This document shows positions 50,090 to 58,944 of a stretch of 64,000 nt of DNA, piece after piece (within the stretch, counting starts at the first letter, position 1; every line of letters begins with the position of its first letter). The DNA comes from Thalassobius sp002708925. Its GTDB lineage: Bacteria > Pseudomonadota > Alphaproteobacteria > Rhodobacterales > Rhodobacteraceae. Location: assembly GCF_049803795.1 (NCBI RefSeq), contig NZ_JBNAGJ010000001.1, positions 434,001-498,000 on the forward strand, in the 5' to 3' direction. The translations under genes and the position numbers were made by a program. The notes under the pieces are model-generated. The model did not search any database. It saw only the letters and a program-made list of their open reading frames with translations, and had not been told where the DNA came from.

Positions 50090-50845
50090 ATGAAACGCCT
50101 GATCACCCGCAGCCCTGATGGGGATGTGCCCTTTCTTCTGCTGTTGCCCAATATGGTGACGCTGGCGGGGATGTGCCTGGGGCTGACCTCGATCCGGTTC
50201 GCGATGGACGAACGGTTCAGCCTGGCGGTGCTGCTGATCCTGCTGTCAGTGCTGATGGATGGGCTGGACGGGCTGCTGGCCCGGCGGCTCAGCGCCACCT
50301 CGAATTTCGGGGCCGAGCTGGATTCGCTGTCCGATTTTCTGTGTTTCGGCGTCGCGCCGGGCATTTTGCTGTATCAGTATCATCTGGCCTCGATCGGCAG
50401 TCTGGGCTGGATTTTCGTGCTGATCTTTGCCGCCTCGGCCTGCCTGCGTCTGGCGCGGTTCAACGTGATGCGCGGCACGGCCTCGTCCGAGGAGGACGCG
50501 GATACGCATTTCACTGGCGTTCCGGCCCCCGCCGGCGCGCTGCTGGGCCTGTTGCCGGTTTTCGCGGCTCAGGCGGGGCTGATCGGGTCCGAAATTCCGC
50601 CGATGATAATCGCGATCTGGCTGGGGCTGGTCGGGATCCTGATGGTGTCCCGGCTTCAGACGATTTCCCCCAAGGGGCTGCGGATTCCGCGCGGTCTGAT
50701 CGCGGTGATGATGTTCGCGCTGGTGGTGGGAATCGGGCTGATCTTTACCCGCCCGTGGTCGCTGCTGGTGCTGGTGGATCTGGCCTATCTGGCGCTGCTG
50801 CTGCACGGGGTCATCAAGGTGAAGGGCCGGATTTTCTCGGGGTAG
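50090..50845 (+). CDS. pssA: CDP-diacylglycerol-serine O-phosphatidyltransferase
   Basis: Makes phosphatidylserine from CDP-diacylglycerol and serine. The 251-residue membrane protein contains the CDP-alcohol phosphotransferase motif D-G-x2-A-R-x8-G-x3-D-x3-D in full, from DGLLARRL to GAELDSLSD, plus about seven membrane segments (LLLPNMVTLAGMCLGLTSIR at the start). It is the type II form found in alphaproteobacteria, paired here with psd. A tRNA gene lies downstream on the other strand. Confidence 0.95.
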   Translation: MKRLITRSPDGDVPFLLLLPNMVTLAGMCLGLTSIRFAMDERFSLAVLLILLSVLMDGLDGLLARRLSATSNFGAELDSLSDFLCFGVAPGILLYQYHLASIGSLGWIFVLIFAASACLRLARFNVMRGTASSEEDADTHFTGVPAPAGALLGLLPVFAAQAGLIGSEIPPMIIAIWLGLVGILMVSRLQTISPKGLRIPRGLIAVMMFALVVGIGLIFTRPWSLLVLVDLAYLALLLHGVIKVKGRIFSG

Positions 50846-50952
50846 CTTGTCTGCGGGGCGGGGGGTGCCATGAGGGGCCAAACAAGGGGGAACCTACCCG
50901 CCGCGCGGTTCAGTGCGCGGGCCAAAGGCATATCATATATGTCAGATGGAAG

Positions 50953-51027
50953 TGGTACTCCGTAGGGGAATCGAACCCCTCTTTCCAGGTTGAAAACCTG
51001 GCGTCCTAACCGATAGACGAACGGAGC
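50953..51027 (-). tRNA. tRNA-Glu (UUC anticodon)
   Basis: A 75-nt tRNA on the minus strand. The acceptor stem pairs GCTCCGT with ACGGAGT (first pair G-U), the D-arm carries TATCGGTTAGGA, the anticodon stem is CCAGG/CCTGG with loop TTTTCAA and anticodon TTC, and the T-arm is GAGGGGTTCGATTCCCCT. CCA is encoded at the 3' end. It lies between pssA and recJ. Confidence 0.97.
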
Positions 51028-51103
51028 ACTCTAGGTGTGAGCGCGCTTTTAGGTAAACCAGCCCGCTTCCGCAAGAGGAAAATGACACCAAATCGGATTC
51101 TTT

Positions 51104-52858
51104 TTACATTTCTGTTTCCGAGGCCAGCGCGGCATCTTCCAGCCGCAATTGCACGCTCTGCCGCCCGCCCCAGTGATTGATCTCAAGCCGTCCAGCCAGG
51201 TGGAACCGCGCGCCTTTGTGCTGCTCCAGCAGCGGGCCCAGCGGACCGTCATAGGCCCCAAAGCAGATGGCTTCGATCCGCGCGCCCAGCCCGTCGCCAA
51301 AGCTGAGCTTCAGATGGGTTTCGCCGATCCGCTTGGTGAAGGAAATCGCCACATCGGGAAAGGCAAAGCGCGGGGCAGGGGCGCCCGCGCCGAAAGGGCC
51401 GGCCTGTTCGATGGTCTGGATCAGCTCGATCGTGGCGGCGCCGGGCATCAGGATGCCGTCCAGCTTCAGATCGGCGGGGCCGGCCTGACCCGCGCCCTGT
51501 TTGGCCAGCAGTTCGGACAGGCGGTGCATGGCTGCGTCCAGCTTATCGCGCGCCACGGTCAGCCCGGCGGCCATCTTGTGCCCGCCGCCCTTGATCAGCA
51601 GGCCCTCAGCGGCCAGTTTCTGGATCGAGGCCCCAAGGTCCACGCCCGCCACCGACCGGCCCGAGCCCTTGCCCTCGTCCCCGTCCAGCCCGATGACGAT
51701 GGCGGGGCGATTGGTGGCCTCTTTCAGGCGGCTGGCGACGATGCCGACAACGCCGGGGTGCCAGCCCTCGCCCGCGGCCCAGACCAGCGGCGCGTCCAGC
51801 CCGCGGTCCTCGGCCTGCGCCATTGCGGCGGCGCGGACCTGATTTTCGATGTCGCGGCGTTCGGTGTTCAGCTGGTCCAGACGCTCGGCCATGGCCTGGG
51901 CTTCCAGCGGGTTTTGGCAGGCCAGCAGGCGCGCGCCCAGATCGGCCTGACCGATCCGCCCGCCCGCATTCACGCGTGGGCCCAGCAGGAACCCCAAATG
52001 ATAGGTGCTGGGCGCCTGATCCATCCGCGCCACATCCGACAGGGCCACGATGCCGGGCCGTTCGCGGCGGGCCATCACCTTGAGCCCCTGCCGCACCAGC
52101 GCGCGGTTCACGCCCAGCAGCGGGGCCACATCCGCCACCGTGGCCAGCGCCACCAGATCCAGCATGGCCATCAGATCGGGGCCTTTGGCACCGTCTGCGC
52201 GCATCTGGCGGTTGGCCTCGACCAGCATCAGGAAAACGACGGCGGCGGCGCACAGATGCGCCAGCGCGCCGTCCTCGTCTTGGCGGTTCGGGTTCACCAC
52301 GGCCACGCAATCGGGCAGGGTCTCGCCGCCCAGGTGGTGGTCCAGCACGATCACATCCGCCCCCTGCGCCGCGCCAATCGGCTCATGCGAGAGCGTCCCG
52401 CAATCGACGCAAACGATCAGATCGTGATCACGGGCCAGGGCGGACATGGCCGGCACATTGGGGCCATAGCCTTCGTCGATCCGGTCAGGCACATAGAGCG
52501 TCGCCTGCCGTCCCATCTGCCTTAGCCAATCCAGCAACAGCGCCGCCGAGGTGCCGCCGTCCACGTCATAATCGGCAAAGATCGCAATGCGTTGGCGTTG
52601 CTTGACAGCTTGCAAAAACCGTTCGGCGGCGGCCTGCATGTCGCGCAGTTTATGCGGATCGGGCAGCAGGTCGCGCAGCTGAGGCTCCAGAAACCCCTTA
52701 GCCTCGTGGGCGGGCACGCCGCGCCGGGCCAGCACGGCACAGACCGCAGGCGGCAGGGTGGTCTGTTGCTCCATCGCGCTGGCCATGCGCGTGACGGCGG
52801 GGTCGGGCCCCACCCAGCGACGGCCTGTTGCCGATGTCTCAACCCCCAGAAAGGCCAT
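51104..52858 (-). CDS. recJ: Single-stranded-DNA-specific exonuclease RecJ
   Basis: A 5'-3' exonuclease acting in RecF-pathway recombination, mismatch repair and base excision repair. The 584-residue protein shows the DHH phosphoesterase motifs: IFADYDVDGGTSAALL (motif I), CVDCGTLSHEPI, VIVLDHHLGGETLP (DHH), and the DHHA1 domain near the end, with IKGGGHKMAAG as the GGGH motif. An OB-fold part follows. Length is typical. It follows hom by 30 nt and so shares its operon. Confidence 0.95.
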   Translation of the reverse strand: MAFLGVETSATGRRWVGPDPAVTRMASAMEQQTTLPPAVCAVLARRGVPAHEAKGFLEPQLRDLLPDPHKLRDMQAAAERFLQAVKQRQRIAIFADYDVDGGTSAALLLDWLRQMGRQATLYVPDRIDEGYGPNVPAMSALARDHDLIVCVDCGTLSHEPIGAAQGADVIVLDHHLGGETLPDCVAVVNPNRQDEDGALAHLCAAAVVFLMLVEANRQMRADGAKGPDLMAMLDLVALATVADVAPLLGVNRALVRQGLKVMARRERPGIVALSDVARMDQAPSTYHLGFLLGPRVNAGGRIGQADLGARLLACQNPLEAQAMAERLDQLNTERRDIENQVRAAAMAQAEDRGLDAPLVWAAGEGWHPGVVGIVASRLKEATNRPAIVIGLDGDEGKGSGRSVAGVDLGASIQKLAAEGLLIKGGGHKMAAGLTVARDKLDAAMHRLSELLAKQGAGQAGPADLKLDGILMPGAATIELIQTIEQAGPFGAGAPAPRFAFPDVAISFTKRIGETHLKLSFGDGLGARIEAICFGAYDGPLGPLLEQHKGARFHLAGRLEINHWGGRQSVQLRLEDAALASETEM

Positions 52859-52888
52859 GCGTGCTCCTGTCTGTTGCGGGCCTTGGGA

Positions 52889-54175
52889 TCAGACGGTCTC
52901 GATCCGCAGGGCGACGGGCGCGCCGGTGACGGCATCGGTATTGGCGATGCCCTCCAGCGCGGTGTCCAGATCGGCGCGGGTGGTTTCATGCGTCACCAGC
53001 AGCACCGGAGCAATGTCATCCACATGATCGTATTGGCGCATCCGGTGGATGGACACGCCGGCCTCGCCCAGAACCGAGGCCACCTTGGCCAGCGCGCCGG
53101 GTTTGTCCCGCAGCGACATGCGCAGATAATAGGGCGCGGGGGTGGCCGATTGCGCCCGCGGTGCCTGCGCCAATGTGCTGGCAGGCTGGCCAAACACCGG
53201 ATAGCGGAAGCCGCGCGCCACATCGCAGATATCGCCCATCACAGCCGAGGCCGTGGGCCCTTCGCCCGCGCCCGCGCCGCGCAGCACGATCTGGCCGACG
53301 CTGTCGCCTTCGATCACCACCATGTTGGTGCCGCCCTCAAGCTGGCCCAGCGGGCTGTCGGCGGGCACCAGGCAGGGAGACATGCGCTGTTCCAGCCCGC
53401 GCTCTGTCATCTGGGCGACGCCCAGCAGTTTGACGCGATAGCCCATATCGGCGGCGGCGCGAATGTCTTCGAGCGTGATCCGCTGGATGCCTTCCAGTTC
53501 CACCCCGTCGAAATCCACCTGCGTGCCGAACGCGATCGAGGACAGCAGCGACAGTTTATGCCCCGCGTCAATCCCGCCTACGTCCAGGTTCGGGTCGGCC
53601 TCAAGATAGCCCAGCTTGTTGGCCTCGTCGAACAGGGCGTTATAGCCCTGGCCGGTGGCCTCCATCCGGGTCAGGATATAGTTGCAGGTGCCGTTCATCA
53701 CGCCCATGACGCGGGCGATCTTGTTGCCGGCCAGCCCCTCGGTCAGGGCCTTGATCACGGGGATACCGCCTGCGACGGCGGCCTCATAGCGGATCACGCG
53801 GCCTGCGGCCTCGGCTTTCTCGGCCAGCATCTGACCGTGCAGCGCCAGCAGGGCCTTGTTCGCGGTCACCACGTCCTTACCGGCGTCCAGCGCCGCCAGG
53901 GTCGAGGCCTTGGCAGGCCCGTTCGAGCCACCCATCAGTTCGACATAAACATCCACGTCATCGCGTTTGGCCAGGGCGACCGGGTCGTCCTCCCATGCGT
54001 AGGCGGACAGGTCCACGCCGCGATCCTTGCCGCGCGAGCGGGCGGAAATGGCGGAAATCGTGACCGGACGGCCGGTGCGCATGGTCAGAAGATCGGCCTG
54101 CTGTTGGATGATTTTCACGACACCGACACCCACGGTGCCCAGCCCGGCAATGCCCAGACGCAAGGGTTGGCTCAT
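52889..54175 (-). CDS. hom: Homoserine dehydrogenase
   Basis: Reduces aspartate semialdehyde to homoserine, feeding threonine and methionine synthesis. The 428-residue protein has the Rossmann start LGIAGLGTVGVGVVKI, the active-site region VMGVMNGTCNYILTRM and DAGHKLSLLSSIAFGT, and an ACT regulatory domain at the C-terminus (YYLRMSLRDKPGALAKVASV), which implies feedback by threonine. It precedes recJ in one transcription unit. Confidence 0.96.
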   Translation of the reverse strand: MSQPLRLGIAGLGTVGVGVVKIIQQQADLLTMRTGRPVTISAISARSRGKDRGVDLSAYAWEDDPVALAKRDDVDVYVELMGGSNGPAKASTLAALDAGKDVVTANKALLALHGQMLAEKAEAAGRVIRYEAAVAGGIPVIKALTEGLAGNKIARVMGVMNGTCNYILTRMEATGQGYNALFDEANKLGYLEADPNLDVGGIDAGHKLSLLSSIAFGTQVDFDGVELEGIQRITLEDIRAAADMGYRVKLLGVAQMTERGLEQRMSPCLVPADSPLGQLEGGTNMVVIEGDSVGQIVLRGAGAGEGPTASAVMGDICDVARGFRYPVFGQPASTLAQAPRAQSATPAPYYLRMSLRDKPGALAKVASVLGEAGVSIHRMRQYDHVDDIAPVLLVTHETTRADLDTALEGIANTDAVTGAPVALRIETV

Positions 54176-54291
54176 CTAAGCCTCCTGACACTTGTTGTTA
54201 TTCAGCCGGGATGTACCGCGCCTGAGAGAGCCTTGCAACGCGGCAATTGCCCAAATGCGGCCTCGGACAGGGCAAAGCGGGCAAATTGTTT

Positions 54292-54549
54292 CTATTCCTG
54301 CCCGGCTGCCTGACGCATACGCTGCGCCCGTGCGCGCAGGGCGGCGGCGCGCGCGCGCAATTGCGGATCGGTGTTTTCGGAAATGGCGGTTTCGGTGGCA
54401 CCGGCCAGCAGGGGCTCTAGCGGGACCAGCGCCGGATAGGGGGCCTGCCGCGCGGCGGGCGTGACGTGATCGTCCAGATCGGGCAATTGGGCGCAGCCGG
54501 CGCACAGGGGGAACAGCGGGGTCAAAAGCAGGAAAAGGACAGGACGCAT
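54292..54549 (-). CDS. Small lipoprotein
   Basis: An 85-residue predicted lipoprotein with signal peptide MRPVLFLLLTPLFPLCAGC, where the lipobox cysteine is in CAGC at residue 19. The mature part is a short Pro-rich stretch (HVTPAARQAPYPALVPLEPL) and a helical, Arg/Ala-rich end (LRARAAALRARAQRMRQAAG). No known domain. It is divergent from the TetR gene and just downstream of hom's start on the same strand. Confidence 0.68.
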   Translation of the reverse strand: MRPVLFLLLTPLFPLCAGCAQLPDLDDHVTPAARQAPYPALVPLEPLLAGATETAISENTDPQLRARAAALRARAQRMRQAAGQE

Positions 54550-54650
54550 GGGGCTACCGCAAATTGGCTCTGGTCTCTTCTGCCCCGAACCGGGGCGCGG
54601 GCGCAAGCGCTGCCTGCCTGCCGGGCCCGTGGCGGCATGGTTTCGCTTTG

Positions 54651-54670
54651 ATCTGAACAAACGCTCAGAT
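54651..54670. promoter_or_regulatory. Inverted repeat at the TetR gene promoter
   Basis: ATCTGA (54651-54656) and TCAGAT (54665-54670) form a 6-bp inverted repeat with an 8-nt spacer, ending 12 nt before the TetR-family start codon. This is a fair size and position for a TetR-type dimer operator and hence for autoregulation. Confidence 0.5.
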
Positions 54671-54682
54671 AAGACAGGGGGC

Positions 54683-55270
54683 ATGGCAAGAACCGCAGGA
54701 TCCCATTCCGACATCACCGGGCCGCGCATCATGGCGGCGGCGCTCAGGCTGTTTGCGCGGCATGGGTTTGCCGCCGTATCCATGCGCCAGATCGCAGGCG
54801 AGGTGGGCGTGCAGGCCGGGGCGCTGTATAATTACACGCCCGATAAGCAGACGCTGCTGTTCGGCCTGATGCGCGACCATATGGAGGGGCTGCTGAGCGC
54901 CTGGACCGAAGCGGCCGGGCAGGGCGCGGCGCTGGACCGGCTTCAGGCTTTCACCCGGTTTCATATCCGCTATCACCTGGAGCGCCCCGATGAGGTGTTC
55001 ATCTCCTATATGGAGCTGCGCAATCTGACGCCGCAGAATTTCCGCATCATCGAGGAACTGCGCCGCCGCTATGAGGACCAGCTGGAAACCATCCTGCGCG
55101 AGGGCGCCGCCGATGGCAGCTTTGACGTGCCCGACCCCAAGGTGGCCACGATGGCGGTGATCGCCATGGTGACGGGGGTAACGACCTGGTATCGCACCGC
55201 CGGGCGGCTGACCGTCGAAGAGGTGCAGGGCATTTACTGGCAAATGGTGCGCAAGGCGGTTGCGGCCTAA
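54683..55270 (+). CDS. TetR-family transcriptional regulator
   Basis: A 195-residue TetR regulator. The helix-turn-helix is IMAAALRLFARHGFAAVSMR followed by QIAGEVGVQAGALYNYTPDK, within residues about 15-60, followed by LLFGLMRDHMEGLLSAW. The ligand-binding part is helical, with IRYHLERPDEVFISYMELRN, similar to regulators of fatty-acid or CoA-thioester genes, but no target genes are next to it. An inverted repeat in its promoter suggests autoregulation. Confidence 0.87.
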   Translation: MARTAGSHSDITGPRIMAAALRLFARHGFAAVSMRQIAGEVGVQAGALYNYTPDKQTLLFGLMRDHMEGLLSAWTEAAGQGAALDRLQAFTRFHIRYHLERPDEVFISYMELRNLTPQNFRIIEELRRRYEDQLETILREGAADGSFDVPDPKVATMAVIAMVTGVTTWYRTAGRLTVEEVQGIYWQMVRKAVAA

Positions 55271-55336
55271 AGGCTCGCCTTTTGCGGTCAGAGGCGCTAT
55301 GCCCGCGCCAACACGCGCAACACCCCGGAGACCCCC

Positions 55337-55828
55337 ATGCACGAGACGACTTCCCCTTATCTGGCGACGGCTTCGGCCTCGGCACCGCGACGCTGGCTGG
55401 GGGTGGGAACCCTGGGATTGCTGGGGGGGCTGCTGCTGTATGTGGCCTTTGCCGCGCCGCCGCAGAATCTGGCCTGGCTGGGATTTCTGATCGCGATGGG
55501 GCTGGGGGCGGTGTTCCTGGCCGATAGGATGCGCCGGGCCACCGAACTGAGCGTGCACCTGACCGCAGACGGGCTGCAAGACAGCGCCGGCCAGACCATT
55601 GCCACGCTGGACAATATCGCGCGGGTGGATCGCGGGACGTTTGCATTCAAACCATCGAACGGGTTCATCCTGCGCCTGACGCACAAAGACACCCGGCAGT
55701 GGCGGCCGGGCATCTGGTGGCGCTTTGGTCGCCGGGTCGGGATTGGCGGCGTCATGCCCGGCGCGCAGACCAAAATCATGGCCGAGCTGTTGCAGGCGAT
55801 GATTGCGCAGCGCGACGGGGCGGCCTAG
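55337..55828 (+). CDS. Hypothetical membrane protein
   Basis: A 163-residue protein with two adjacent membrane segments (RRWLGVGTLGLLGGLLLYVA and LAWLGFLIAMGLGAVFLADR) followed by a soluble domain of about 95 residues with alternating strands (LSVHLTADGLQDSAGQTIAT, GTFAFKPSNGFILRLTHKD). The pattern resembles PH-like membrane-anchored proteins, but I cannot assign a family. It overlaps the converging TadE gene by 4 nt at its end. Confidence 0.68.
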   Translation: MHETTSPYLATASASAPRRWLGVGTLGLLGGLLLYVAFAAPPQNLAWLGFLIAMGLGAVFLADRMRRATELSVHLTADGLQDSAGQTIATLDNIARVDRGTFAFKPSNGFILRLTHKDTRQWRPGIWWRFGRRVGIGGVMPGAQTKIMAELLQAMIAQRDGAA

Positions 55829-56394
55829 CTGGAATAGCGCAGCAGCGGCGCGAAACGCGGGCTGGTAAAGACAAAGTTATACATGTCCTGCGCGGGCAGC
55901 CCGATCTTGAACGGCGGCGTGTAATGCGACCAGGTTTCAACCAGGATGATCCGCTCGTTATCGGCCATGACCGGCAGCTTGTTGGAGATGCCGCTCAGAT
56001 CGCTTTGCAGCAGCGGGCTGATCGCGCCGCGTGACTGGGACCAGTCCCGCAGATAGGCCTCGTCCTCGTCGTCCCATTGCAGGACGGTGATGCGCATCCG
56101 GGTGTTGGTGGCGCGTCCGGCCAGGTGGTCGAACAGGCCCTTCATCCCGTCCAGATAGTCATCGTCGATCGAGTTGGTTTCCCGCGACAGCGTATCGCCG
56201 ACCATATAGGCGGCCTTCAGGTTGATGCTGCTTTGGCGGTAGGCGTCAAAGAACACGAAGGCCGCCAGGAACGCCCAGAAGATCACCGGCAGGGCAATCA
56301 CGGCCTCGGTGGCGACGGTGCCGCGCGTGTCTTTGGCAAAACGGCCCAGACGGGCGCGCAGAAGGCGGGCGCGAGGGAACTGTGTGATCCGCAT
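55825..56394 (-). CDS. TadE-like pseudopilin, copy 1
   Basis: A 189-residue TadE/TadG-type protein. The basic N-terminus (RLLRARLGRFAKD) is followed by the TadE signature TRGTVATEAVIALPVIFWAFLA, a single membrane segment with the conserved Glu five residues in, as processed by prepilin peptidases. The remainder is a soluble periplasmic part. It shares its start base with the stop of the next upstream gene (1-nt overlap), so the three Tad-type genes form one operon. Confidence 0.83.
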   Translation of the reverse strand: MRITQFPRARLLRARLGRFAKDTRGTVATEAVIALPVIFWAFLAAFVFFDAYRQSSINLKAAYMVGDTLSRETNSIDDDYLDGMKGLFDHLAGRATNTRMRITVLQWDDEDEAYLRDWSQSRGAISPLLQSDLSGISNKLPVMADNERIILVETWSHYTPPFKIGLPAQDMYNFVFTSPRFAPLLRYSS

Positions 56395-56933
56395 CAGCTG
56401 GGCTCCTGTACGAAGGCCGAGGTCGCCACCAGGGCGGCCATGCCGGCACCGTCCTTGCTGAGCGAAAAGCCCAGGGCGGCATTCGGGAAAATCGGGTCGA
56501 ATTTTGCGCAGGCGCGCAGCATCATCAGGTCGTTATCCTCCAGGCTGCTGACAAAGCTGCGCACGGGGCGTACCTCGGTATCGGACTGGTCGGTGCAGTC
56601 GAACAGGGGCTCGGGGTCCACCCAGTTGCGCGGATCGACCCGGATCAGCTCCAGGCGCAGGTTCTTGCTGCAATCGGGGATGATCGGAGCATGATCGCAG
56701 ATCCGGTCCTTGATGTCGTCATGTTGCGGCACCGCGCCGGTATCCAGGCGGATTTCGCGCACAACGCGGTCCAGGGAATGTTCCAGCATGGTGCTGCGCA
56801 TGGTGATCAGCGTCAGCTCGAACGAGGACAGCAGAAAGCCCATGAAAAACGGGAACACGATGACGAATTCCACCGCAGCCGAGCCGCGCTCGTCCCTGAG
56901 CAGCCAGCGTTTCAGTTTGTTCAGACGTTTCAT
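56394..56933 (-). CDS. TadE/TadF-like pseudopilin, copy 2
   Basis: A 179-residue TadE-like protein. KRWLLRDERGSAAVEFVIVF is the TadE signature, with Glu at the fifth position of the membrane segment that continues as PFFMGFLLSSFELTL. The C-terminal part contains four cysteines (ICDHAPIIPDCSKN, LFDCTDQ, MLRACAKFD). It overlaps the vWA gene by 4 nt and touches copy 1. Part of a three-gene set of minor pilins. Confidence 0.83.
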   Translation of the reverse strand: MKRLNKLKRWLLRDERGSAAVEFVIVFPFFMGFLLSSFELTLITMRSTMLEHSLDRVVREIRLDTGAVPQHDDIKDRICDHAPIIPDCSKNLRLELIRVDPRNWVDPEPLFDCTDQSDTEVRPVRSFVSSLEDNDLMMLRACAKFDPIFPNAALGFSLSKDGAGMAALVATSAFVQEPS

Positions 56934-58654
56934 TGAACCAGCCTCAGTTTGCGGATCGACGACGCGATAGACGAGAAGGCATCCTGAATTTCCAGCCCGT
57001 CCACATCAAAGTAATGCCCGTCCGAGCTGGCGCATTCGCGCAGGATACGCTGCCCGGAATTGGGCGCCTCGAAGCCGATGGTGTAGACGATGATGCCCTC
57101 ATCCTTGGCCGCTTTGCAGATATGTTTGGTGCGCTGATCCTTGACCGTTCCGTTGATGCCGCTGAACGCAGCATTGTACCAGGTGGCCCAGCCGTTGCTC
57201 ATGTCGGCATAGTTGTAGGAGGCGTTCCATTTCAGAGACACGCGGTTGAACAGTTCCGGGAAGGTCAGGCGGACCGCCTCGCCCGGCTCGTCAATGTCTT
57301 CGCAGGTTGTGACGGGATCATCATCATCATCACCGCCCTTCTTCTTCTTCTTCCGTTTTTTCTGGTCGACGCTGGCTTGGCTATAGGTGGTGGTGCAGAC
57401 CTGTTCTGATCCATTGCCATAGGGGTGATCGTTCCAGCTGTCATCGTGCGGCCAGTAATAGCTTTCGTCCGAATTCGAGTTATGCCCGTTCCCCGAGGCC
57501 TGATAGACTGAGTATTTGTCTTCCTCGGCATTATAGTAGACCGGCGAATCTCCGGAGCGCAGCGACGGGTTCAGCATATACTGCGAGGTATTCTGCCCGT
57601 CCGTCATCAGCACGATGATTTTCATGGTGCTTTCGGTATAGGACACCGGGCGCCCGGCAAACTGGTTCGAGACAACGCTATCGTCGATCAGATCGCTGAC
57701 CAGATCCTGGCTGCTGGAATCCAGCAAAAGCGTGCCCCATTTCATCCCCACATCAATCGAGGTGTTCCCCTTCGCATAGAGCGCATCAATATAGTTGTTC
57801 AGCTCGGTCAGATCGTTCGATAGCGGCAGGATTTCCCGCGATGCCTCGGTGGCGCAGACCGGGTGGTTGATCGGATCTTCGCTATAGGTGAACGGATCGA
57901 AATGCGCGGTGCGTTCCAGAATGCCACTGTCATGCCAATCGGCGTGGCTGAACTCATCCGCATTGAAGTTGATACAGTTCGAATAGCTGTGTTCGTCCGT
58001 GACGTTCAGGTGATCCAGAATCTGCGCGCCTGCGCTGACCTGCGTGGCATAGGGAATAACCGAGATCGACACATCCCCGTTTTCCGAGTTGGTCAGCAGG
58101 GTTTCGACGAATTCCTTGGCGGCCGGTTTCAGGTTGGTCAGGCGCGAGTTGCTGTTCATCGAGCCCGACACGTCCAGCACCAGCGATACCTCCAGCCCGT
58201 CGATGCTTTCGGCGGCGACACCGCTGGCCTTGGCGGTCAGGGTGGGGATGAACATCAGCTTCAGAAAGAACGTGTCAAAGGTGGTCTCGGCCGTTGCCGC
58301 CACGCGTTTAGAGCCCAGCGATTGCGAAAAATCGACGCCGGTCAGGTTATCGGCAAGCCCGGCCTTGGTGAAATAGTCGTTCACCACCTCATCCGCGTTG
58401 CGGGTCTGGTCCAGATCGGCCGCGGCCAGAACGGCGCGGTCCAGCGTGTTTTGCAGCATCGTCCGGTCCCGTTCGAAGCGCATGATGTCCACGCCGACCC
58501 CGGCCATCATCAACATGAAGATCAGCATCATCATCGCGAATGCGATCATCACGCCATCCTCTTCCTTGCGGAAGCGTTGAAGATGAGAAACAGCCCGTAT
58601 GCGTGCCTGGCGCGTCTGACTGACGAGAACTTGGTTAATACGTTTCGAACACAT
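56930..58654 (-). CDS. Tad-type pilus assembly protein with von Willebrand factor A domain (TadG-like)
   Basis: A 574-residue protein with an N-terminal TadE-like region (QRFRKEEDGVMIAFAMMMLI, single membrane segment) and a periplasmic vWA domain whose MIDAS motif DVSGSMNS is at residues 161-168; VMKIIVLMTDGQNTSQ-like segment IIVLMTDGQN gives the second metal position. Near residues 429-446 is a KKRKKKKKGGDDDDD run encoded by two trinucleotide repeats. It is the first gene of the set (start ATG 58654). The rest of the tad/flp system (tadA, tadB, cpaC, flp) is not in the window. Confidence 0.85.
   Translation of the reverse strand: MCSKRINQVLVSQTRQARIRAVSHLQRFRKEEDGVMIAFAMMMLIFMLMMAGVGVDIMRFERDRTMLQNTLDRAVLAAADLDQTRNADEVVNDYFTKAGLADNLTGVDFSQSLGSKRVAATAETTFDTFFLKLMFIPTLTAKASGVAAESIDGLEVSLVLDVSGSMNSNSRLTNLKPAAKEFVETLLTNSENGDVSISVIPYATQVSAGAQILDHLNVTDEHSYSNCINFNADEFSHADWHDSGILERTAHFDPFTYSEDPINHPVCATEASREILPLSNDLTELNNYIDALYAKGNTSIDVGMKWGTLLLDSSSQDLVSDLIDDSVVSNQFAGRPVSYTESTMKIIVLMTDGQNTSQYMLNPSLRSGDSPVYYNAEEDKYSVYQASGNGHNSNSDESYYWPHDDSWNDHPYGNGSEQVCTTTYSQASVDQKKRKKKKKGGDDDDDPVTTCEDIDEPGEAVRLTFPELFNRVSLKWNASYNYADMSNGWATWYNAAFSGINGTVKDQRTKHICKAAKDEGIIVYTIGFEAPNSGQRILRECASSDGHYFDVDGLEIQDAFSSIASSIRKLRLVQ
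57317..57352 (-). repeat. Two in-frame trinucleotide repeats within the vWA gene
   Basis: On the coding strand there are five AAG codons (57352 to 57338), then GGC GGT, then five GAT codons (57331 to 57317). They encode KKKKK-GG-DDDDD, preceded by KKR. Perfect triplet repeats of this kind can change length by strand slippage, altering a charged loop without a frameshift. Confidence 0.88.
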
Positions 58655-58944
58655 GATCCGATTCCACTTTATTTGTCCGCTCGAGAGCAAAGGCCCGGCG
58701 AGTCGGACCACATCGGCGATATTTCTCGCTAACCAAGATGGCGCAAATATGGCGTGATCCGGGCAATGGTGGACGACTGTCTTTGCCTACGGTTTCAGTC
58801 ACTTGCGTGGCGCAGTTATTGTATCCATTGAGGTATCAATCCACCGGAGCACCCGCGCGGACTTGCGGCTGGGGGCGGGGCGTGGCTAGGGTGTGTCAGG
58901 GTCGGATCCGATCCAGGGTTTAATGTGCCGAAGGGAATGCGCAT

